Below are positions 57,501 through 64,000 of a DNA stretch of 64,000 bases, one piece after another. Under the pieces are notes generated by a model, which was not told the origin of the DNA, ran no database searches, and was given only the letters and a program-made list of their open reading frames with translations. Position numbers and translations under genes: made by a program. Origin of the DNA: Tamarix chinensis (taxonomy: Eukaryota > Streptophyta > Magnoliopsida > Caryophyllales > Tamaricaceae); assembly GCA_030549775.1 (NCBI GenBank), contig CM060175.1:94789470-94853469 (forward strand). The letters run 5' to 3'. The first letter of the stretch is position 1. Each line of letters opens with the position of its first letter.

Positions 57501-58630
57501 TAACATCACCAATTCCTTTAACTGCACATGGCTTGTTGTTTCCCGGTAAAACGTGGCTCCCGTTTAATCTCTAATAATTGAGAAACCTTGATTTATTAGG
57601 GCAGATATGAAAAGTACATCCTGAGTCCAATACCTAAGCCTTGATCTAAGTTATCACCAGCCACCAACATGACCTTTGTACTATCCTAACCATCCAAGAT
57701 CACATCAAGTTCTCCATCTTCATCTTTCTTGATATACTCCCTGTATCTTTGACCATTGGCCTTCCTTCTTTTGGAAAATCTTTCTTGAAATGGCCCATTT
57801 TTATAACAAAAGAAACACTTTCTTAAAGTTCTTGATTGTGACTGAGAGGAGTTTCTTTTGCTCTTCTCATCTCTCTTCTCAGTTCTCCCTCGAACAAGCA
57901 AAGTCTCTGCTGTTCCATTCTAATTTTGGTCCTATTACCTTTTCAATACTTTTGAAGTTAAGGTAGCCACCACATCATCTAATATCAAATTCTCATGGTT
58001 GTACATTATGGTATCTACAAATGTTTCATACCTTTCTGATGGTAGTGAATTAAGTAATATAATGGCACTATCTTTATCTTCCACCTTGACATCAATATTT
58101 TCCAAATCAAGCAATATTCTATTGAAATCATCCAGGTGGTCCTTGAGTGTCTTATTTTCCATCATCATGAAGGAGTAAAGCTTCTATTTTAGGAGAACCC
58201 TTTTTTGTGAGTGATTTAGTTATGCACAGAGACTCAAGTTTGCTCCAGATTATAGCGGCTGAATTTTCTTTGCTCACTTTCCTCAATACCTTATCTCCAA
58301 GACAGAGAATCAAAGTGTTATAAGCCCTCTCCATTGGCTAAACTCAAGGGATTTCTTGGCTGTCTTACGGACGTTGGTCAACATCCCCCTGAACTGACCC
58401 CACCAAGAAAAAGAAAGCAACGGAGAAGCCCGATCAACAGTAATGGATTTGGCTATTACTTTTTTTCTCCATTGTAGCTTGAAGTTTTGACTCTCCCATC
58501 AATGCCTGCTGTAAACCCTATTTGACAAGTAATGCCCTCATCTTCATCCTCCAGATTCCAAAGTCTCCCTTTCTATTGAACTTATCCACATCAAATCGTG
58601 TGGAATCCATTCCCCTTGAAGATAACAGAA
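54582..58630 (-). pseudogene. Copia gag-pol, broken by many stops
   Basis: Minus-strand order is the standard Copia gag-protease-integrase-RT-RNase H. Gag: AYNTLILCLGDKVLRKVS and DHLDDFNRILLDLENIDV (58330-57940). A knuckle relic CFFCYKNGPFQERF, with two zinc ligands changed, lies at about 57800. Protease VLDSGCTFHICP is at about 57640-57605. Integrase: LWHLRLGH (about 57240), LRIDNGLEFYNEFF (about 56900) and NGLVERMNRTLLE (about 56800-56760). Then come FGSFCYARVKNGKPDARSKK (56580-56520), reverse transcriptase WLEAMNDEMKLLKVNKTWES and VRLVAKGFAQKDGVDY (56110-55910), LIYVDD-type box (about 55560), and RNase H to about 54600. Stop codons and shifts break it into pieces. It looks closest to Tork-type elements, but this is not certain. 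Confidence 0.88.
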
Positions 58631-58643
58631 GCTCTTATACCAA
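58631..58643 (-). promoter_or_regulatory. Primer-binding site of the Copia element
   Basis: The minus strand reads TTGGTATAAGAGC just inside the 5' LTR, a one-base variant of the initiator tRNA-Met complement. Confidence 0.85.
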
Positions 58644-58644
58644 T

Positions 58645-59101
58645 TATTAATATTCAAGGTTAATTCTTGGTTTAAGAAACTCACTTGAATATGATTCTAA
58701 ACTAGTTTATAGAATAGAAGATTTAGATGAAAGAAAGACAACCATAAAGAGAATGAAAGAATAATTAAAAACTATTTTATTCAACCCCAGAAGATCAACT
58801 TAGTGTTTTACAGGTAGCTTTCTAACCTCCTACCTTCAACTCCCATACACCTTAGATCTTCTCAGTTTCTTTATTCTTGCTTTCAAATACCTATCTCCTT
58901 ATATAGGTATAAGGCAGCAACCAGGTAGTTAGTTAGAACTAACTAACTTTTAGAAAAGAAAAAAAAAACTAGTCATTACATCTCTCTACATATAAGGTAA
59001 ATCATAACAGAGTTAACTATACTAAACACATAACATAAGCCTTAAACTCTATGTTTAAGCCTAATAATACTGTCAACCACCTTAACAGCTTATACTTCAC
59101 A
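58645..59101 (-). repeat. 5' LTR of the Copia element
   Basis: 457 bp, homologous throughout to 54112-54581. TATA box (TATATAAGG on the minus strand) at about 58898-58906. Confidence 0.92.
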
Positions 59102-59351
59102 AATAATTTATTGGGAAAATGATAAAATGAGATGATTGAAATAATATATCGTGGCGGTAAATTACCAAAAATGGTAAATAACTATTTTTTTCCTACATAT
59201 GATTAAGCTCATAAAACCCAAATATGCATATCTAATACATCATAAACCACATACTTCCATGCTTAAGACTATACAATACATATAAGGCATACGTATTGGA
59301 ATAAAATAAACATGGTATGTTTAAAAGACCAATTTACCCCTTGGACATACA

Positions 59352-59423
<72 letters not shown>
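59352..59423. repeat. (AAT)n microsatellite, 24 units
   Basis: Uninterrupted AAT/ATA repeats over 72 bp in the right half of giant LTR copy A, matching the AAT-rich zone of the other copies in relative position. Confidence 0.97.
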
Positions 59424-59424
<1 letters not shown>

Positions 59425-61161
59425 CAAAAATAAGCTTAAACATGATCAACCTATCATGTTTTACATATACATAGTACATAATTAGCCCATGACATTAAAC
59501 ATATTCTAGCATGCTTTGTACACATAATATTTTAAACAATTTAACATGCTTCATTATGTCTAATTTCATTGTAGCATTATTTAAAAAAATAAATACAACA
59601 TGACAAGACATGCTTAAGGCAATAATTACAACATAACACATCAGAACTCTAATATTCTATAATGCAATGTTTACATTTTAGTAAGACGTATGTGTTACTT
59701 TAATTCTAGTAAAATAGAAAAAATACAAGAAAACTAACATCAATCACTCACCTCCACTGATCCTCCTATACATTGATCACCTGGAAAGATAGGAAAAAAA
59801 GGTTAGGAAAACTAATAGGGATAAGGGAGGAAATAAAGGAAGGATAGAAAGGGAAAACCAAGGTATGTTGTGATTAATGTGAGTTACATGAGACCTTGAT
59901 GCAGTGAAGGGGGACTTGCAAGAATTAATCACAATGCCAATGTGGTGTAGCATGAAGAATAGGTGAAGATGGTATTTGATTGTATGAGGTTGCTACGTTG
60001 AAAGGGGTTATTTTTGTGAGAATTGGGCACTATAATGGGAGGGCAATGTGAATAAGTCACGCTACTAAGAATAAGAGCATTAGGGTTTCACGTTGAAGGG
60101 GTGGAATTGTGCATGATGTTCATACTAGAGGTGTACTCCAACATGAGGAGCTCACGTTCATGGTGGTGGGTGGTGCAAGAAGCTCATGTCAAAGGGGTTA
60201 TGATAGAGGAAATGTTAGATAATGCAGAGATGGTGGTTGTGTGAGGCTTGGCTGTGAAAGTGGTGTTTCTATGTGAGAAATGGATGGAATTAGTCATTAC
60301 AAGGCAAGAAAAAATGTAGAAAAACAAGGGAGAAGTATAGGAGAAAGGTGGGAGTTGGGTTTGGTTTGGAATGAAAGAGAAAAAAAGGAAAAGGAAGTGA
60401 GGGAAGTAGAAGTTATTGTATGCATGTGGAGAGACGTGAGGGAGGGTCAATTGTAGAGAAAATATAGATAGCAGGGAGTGCGTGTGCAAGAGATAGAGGA
60501 TAGGGGCAGAGGCCAGCATAAGAATGGAGTGGCAGGGAGGTAGAATGTTAATTTAGGATTCAGTTTTGGTTTAGGTTTAGTTTAGTTAGCCTAAGGTTTT
60601 TAGTTAGAAAAACCAAAATTGAAAAATAATCAATTAAGGGTGACATGAGATATGTTTATCTTCATATGATACTTGTTTTTAGTTAGAGTGTAATGGCCTT
60701 GTCTTCATCCATTACTTGTTTTCAAACCTACTTTAATTTAAAGATTGATATTGTTGTTATCACATTTAATTACTTGTCTCTTTCAACATAATATTTTCAT
60801 AAAAATATTATTACCATGACATGAGATATGTTTATCTTCATACAATACTTATTTTTAGGTCTACTTTAATTCAAATATGAGCATTATTGCTATCACATAT
60901 AATTACCTTATCTCTTTCAACATAATTTGTTTAGACAACTATTATTAGTATGACATGGAATTCGTTTATCTTCACTTGATGCTTATTTTTTAGGTCTACT
61001 TTGATTCAAAGATGAGTATTATTACAAAATGTGGTTGTCATATCTCATCATCCAATGCATGTGAATTTTACTATTGCTACGTGTGATTGTACTAATTATT
61101 CATTCAATGCAAATGACTTTTACTATTGATATCACCTGGGATACTTTGATATTTATCTTAA

Positions 61162-63083
61162 TGCAACACCCCCATTTGCACAAAACAAAAATTAAAAAGT
61201 TTGAAAAAGTTTTTGTGGAAGCCAAAAATGATAATGTAGAGTGTTACCATTACATCTTAAATAGAAAATGTACTCATTATACCTAATCAATAATGGGTGT
61301 AAGATTAAAAAATAACTCGTTCTTAGATATTAGGTGTAGGAAGCACTTGATCTTTAGTGATACAAGATTACGAAACATGAGAGAAGAGATAAAGATAAGA
61401 GAAAATGGAAGACTAAAATTTCAGATGAGAGATCCAAATAACCATATACTAATACTAATGTAGATAAACACTTAATGTAGGAATCGGATCAACTAATACC
61501 TATGAAATAACAAATGGTACCTCCTCATGGGAATAAGCAGGGATAGATAAAATGGACATGTCAATAGTTGTATGTTGAGTAAGATAATAATCACATCCAT
61601 AGATTAATGTATACATAACACATAAGGTTGTATGATAAGAGAAGTATTATACATGTATATGTTAATCATGATACGAGATGACTTAAAGATAAACCACATT
61701 AGAGTTCACTCTTACGTTATCACGAATTTCCATTCACTTAATTACATAAGATTAGGTACCCCACTATTCATAGCCGTGGAACTGTATCATGACATAAAAC
61801 ACATTTCAAAGCATAACACACTTGAAGACTACTACTACTACTATCAGATATAATGGAGTGTGACATGTATCTCATTCTAGGGCATAACGTTAACATTATA
61901 TTCCTAATCCTTAAGTATGTGTCCCCCTATAAGTTAGTGGAACGATCAAACATAGTGTAAATGTAGGGCCACTTTGGTTATCATAATAACTAGGATATCT
62001 TGGGCACCATAAAAACTTGGCAACAAACATAAACTACATTGAATATCACGACAACGAAGCCACTAGCCACTTAAAGTACCACAACAACTCATAATAACAA
62101 TAGTGATAAATCATAGTCCTAACTATTATGATATTTCACATTAATTATTAATGCCTTACTAATCGACTCAACAGCATGGTTCATACTTAACACTTAACAA
62201 GTATCTCTTGGTCCAATTTCATTATCATACCACTTCACTTGCATTACCATTTATCACTTGGAAAGACAAATGTCACCTATTACATGAAACATTGATTATC
62301 ATTTATTGCTAAATCCATTCCAAAGATTATATAACTATCAAGAATTTAGAATTATACCATGGTGAAATAGATTAAACATGCCATAAAACACACAAGCAAT
62401 ATTAGGGCATATGGAAATCGATCAAGAACAATTGAATACTTTACACTAGTATAAAAAGCCCATAATGCCCTTATGAAACCTTAATATTCCAAATAACTCA
62501 TAAAATCACCCAAAAGACAAAACTTATCACAACACCTAAACTCCATATTAAATATAACCAACCCAAAAACAACATTGACATCTAATATTTTACACATAAA
62601 ATACCAATAATAACCCTATGGTCTTTAATTCTATTTTAAGTTATTTTCACATAATATTGACACTTTTGTTAATCAATATTAAGCCAACCTAATCACACAT
62701 CATCCTTATCATTTTTTTTAATCCAAAAAACACATATGCAACTCTATTTTCTAGAATTTACACAAAAATTACCAAAATTATCCTATTTCACCTAACACCT
62801 AAAATCTTGTAAAATTTATAGCTTTACCCATATATAACAAACCCTATCATATTATATATCAAAATTTATGTATAAAATACATCAACGTGCTTATTTTTTA
62901 CAAAACCAATTAACATGACCAAAATACCCCTTAGTTGATGAGCACACTTTCTCTCAAAACTTAACATTCACTAAACTTCGCTAAAATCACACATAATATC
63001 TCATACATAATCAGACACCTTTTGACATAATTAACTTCAAATTAACCTGACAAAAGGCATTGTAAAAACCATAAGGCTGAGAC
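61162..63083 (-). mobile_element. Giant LTR family, copy B, partial
   Basis: TGCAACACCCCCATTT at 61162 has the family terminus form. Next come AGCACTTGATC (about 61341), GAAACATGAGAGAAGAGATAA (about 61373), and decayed cassette cores with GGAAC- and ATATTTCACATTA-type spacer motifs (61750-62150). The same order is seen in copy A (52800 onward) and copy C (63250 onward). It is interrupted at 63084 by copy C. No coding domain. Confidence 0.5.
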
Positions 63084-64000
63084 TATAACATCCCCAAATT
63101 TATGAAGTGAAAAAAATAAAAATGAAAAAGGTTTTGAAGAAGCCAAAAATAAAAACATAGGGTATTATGCCACATCCAAAATAGAAAAGGTAATCTTTAT
63201 ACATAATCTACACTAAGTGTAAGGTTAGAAAGTAACTCATATCTAGAGATCCTATATACAAATCACTTGATCCCATGATCGCACAATGTTATGAAACATA
63301 AAGGAAAATAGATAATGAAAATAGAGGACAAAAAAGTCCATCAAAGAGAGAAATCTAGATTACCACAATAATGTCAACCCACTAATCACTCACCGCATAC
63401 AAAATATTAAAGCATCAAATCAACAATTATTTACAAAACAAGGTGACATCTGCTATTGAGAATGAGTGACACCCATGGAAAGGATAACTGATACATTGCG
63501 TACTGAGTAAGGTGGCAATACATGTCAACATATATAACACAAGCATAACACATATGAATCAAATATTACGGTAGATACTATGCATGCATATATGATCATG
63601 ATACGAGTTGACTTAAAAAAATGTATTAGAGTTTATACTTAGGTGATCACACAATTATATTTATTAGTCAATTGAGGATAGGGAATTCTCTTAAAATAAC
63701 ATTTATGCCTCTTTCCCCCATAGATGGGATATAAGAGTTAAGTTAGGATAAAACACACCTAGTAGCCACTAGCAAGCCTCTAACCCTTAAGTACACATAC
63801 CTCCTATATGCTAGTGGAACCTACCGTATAGTACATTAGGATTATTTATTTCCATTAGGATCAAATCATTTTTATTTAATCAATTGCAACACTTTGAACA
63901 TAACTTGCGTGATCTTTCACTTTATGTATTAATGTCTTATTAGATCATCATTCAAATACTTAGCATATTATAATGCACCACTATATATATCATCATGACA
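63084..64000 (-). mobile_element. Giant LTR family, copy C, running off the window
   Basis: It starts TATAACATCCCCAAATTT at 63084, the family terminus with TG decayed to TA. AATCACTTGATCCC, GAAACATAAAGGAAAATAGA and AGGACAAAAAAGTCCA follow, as in copy A. Cassette remnants GCTAGTGGAACC and GATCTTTCACTTT lie at 63810-63930. It probably inserted into copy B. Confidence 0.5.

Larger units (their letters stand above)
54112..59101 (-). mobile_element. Copia retrotransposon, full length but dead, nested in giant LTR copy A
   Basis: The element is 4990 bp on the minus strand. The 5' LTR is 58645-59101 (457 bp) and the 3' LTR 54112-54581 (470 bp), each TGTGAAGTATAAG... to ...GATTAACA or a decayed form. 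Flanks AATAG and AATAA are a 5-bp duplication with one mismatch. Inside the 5' LTR edge, TTGGTATAAGAGC (58643-58631) is an initiator tRNA-Met primer site. AAAGGTGGAGAATTG just before the 3' LTR is the polypurine tract. Both LTRs carry a TATATAAGG box and the inverted repeat GTTAGTTAGAACTAACTAAC. The LTRs differ at dozens of sites plus a gap of about 18 bp, so the insertion is old compared with the chromovirus. Confidence 0.93.
51742..61026 (-). mobile_element. Giant LTR family, copy A, split by a Copia element
   Basis: The left edge TATAATACCCC at 51742 has the form of the family terminus with TG decayed to TA, and it interrupts Athila-like pol. Left part 51742-54111 and right part 59102 to about 61026 flank the Copia element. 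Together they make about 4.3 kb, near the family length. Shared features: AGCCACTACTCTCGTTCGATGGAACG and GATATTTCACTTT (53284-53350), which are the cassette core and spacer motif in decayed form; a purine-rich zone (59800-60530); and an AT-rich end. The right boundary and a target duplication are not established. Confidence 0.55.

Overview
This is a stretch of a plant nuclear genome. It has intron-rich genes with GT-AG and two GC-AG introns, a peroxisomal glycolate-oxidase-type enzyme, and plant LTR retrotransposon lineages (Gypsy chromovirus, Athila-like Gypsy, Copia, L1-type LINE). The DNA is AT-rich and dominated by transposons. I cannot name the species. Codon, intron and repeat features fit a flowering plant with a moderately large genome.

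Genes. Only three host genes are supported. (1) Bases 1-201 are the last exon of a peroxisomal (S)-2-hydroxy-acid oxidase (glycolate oxidase family), ending in the PTS1-like tripeptide PRL. (2) SRP14, the 14 kDa subunit of the signal recognition particle, lies on the minus strand (15990 down to 12697) in four exons. (3) An ALG1/TURAN-type chitobiosyldiphosphodolichol beta-mannosyltransferase lies on the plus strand (16644-37930) in 16 exons, spread over 21 kb because introns 9 and 14 are full of transposons. SRP14 and ALG1 are divergent, with about 650 bp between their start codons. Both serve the early secretory pathway (ER targeting and N-glycan precursor assembly). A broken, intronless copy of acireductone dioxygenase sits at about 12.0-12.3 kb.

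Transposons, left to right. Two plus-strand copies of a giant-LTR family (about 4.6 kb and 3.1 kb) fill 1943-10287. The first carries a (TTC)n tract of about 335 bp. A young, apparently intact chromovirus (20783-27362) occupies ALG1 intron 9; its 295-bp LTRs differ at one base. Intron 14 holds a LINE ORF1 relic, a scrambled cluster of short LTRs and a hAT-like MITE. After ALG1 comes a degraded L1 ORF2 (39.1-40.7 kb), then a decayed Athila-like element on the minus strand (about 41.8-51.7 kb). Its integrase is split by a 4632-bp solo LTR of the giant family (44877-49508) with a perfect 5-bp duplication (ATAAC). A further giant LTR (from 51742) interrupts the Athila element upstream and is itself split by a decayed Copia element (54112-59101). 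Two more diverged giant-LTR copies fill the right end.

Most unusual signal. The giant LTRs, though strongly diverged, all keep a regularly spaced array of an AATAGTGG core. Clusters of two to four cores are spaced about 49-51 or 60-64 bp apart. The last core of most clusters runs into a G-run, and a spacer of about 110-133 bp ending in a GTGAAAYACCAT-like motif separates clusters. I know of no description of this arrangement; its function is unknown.
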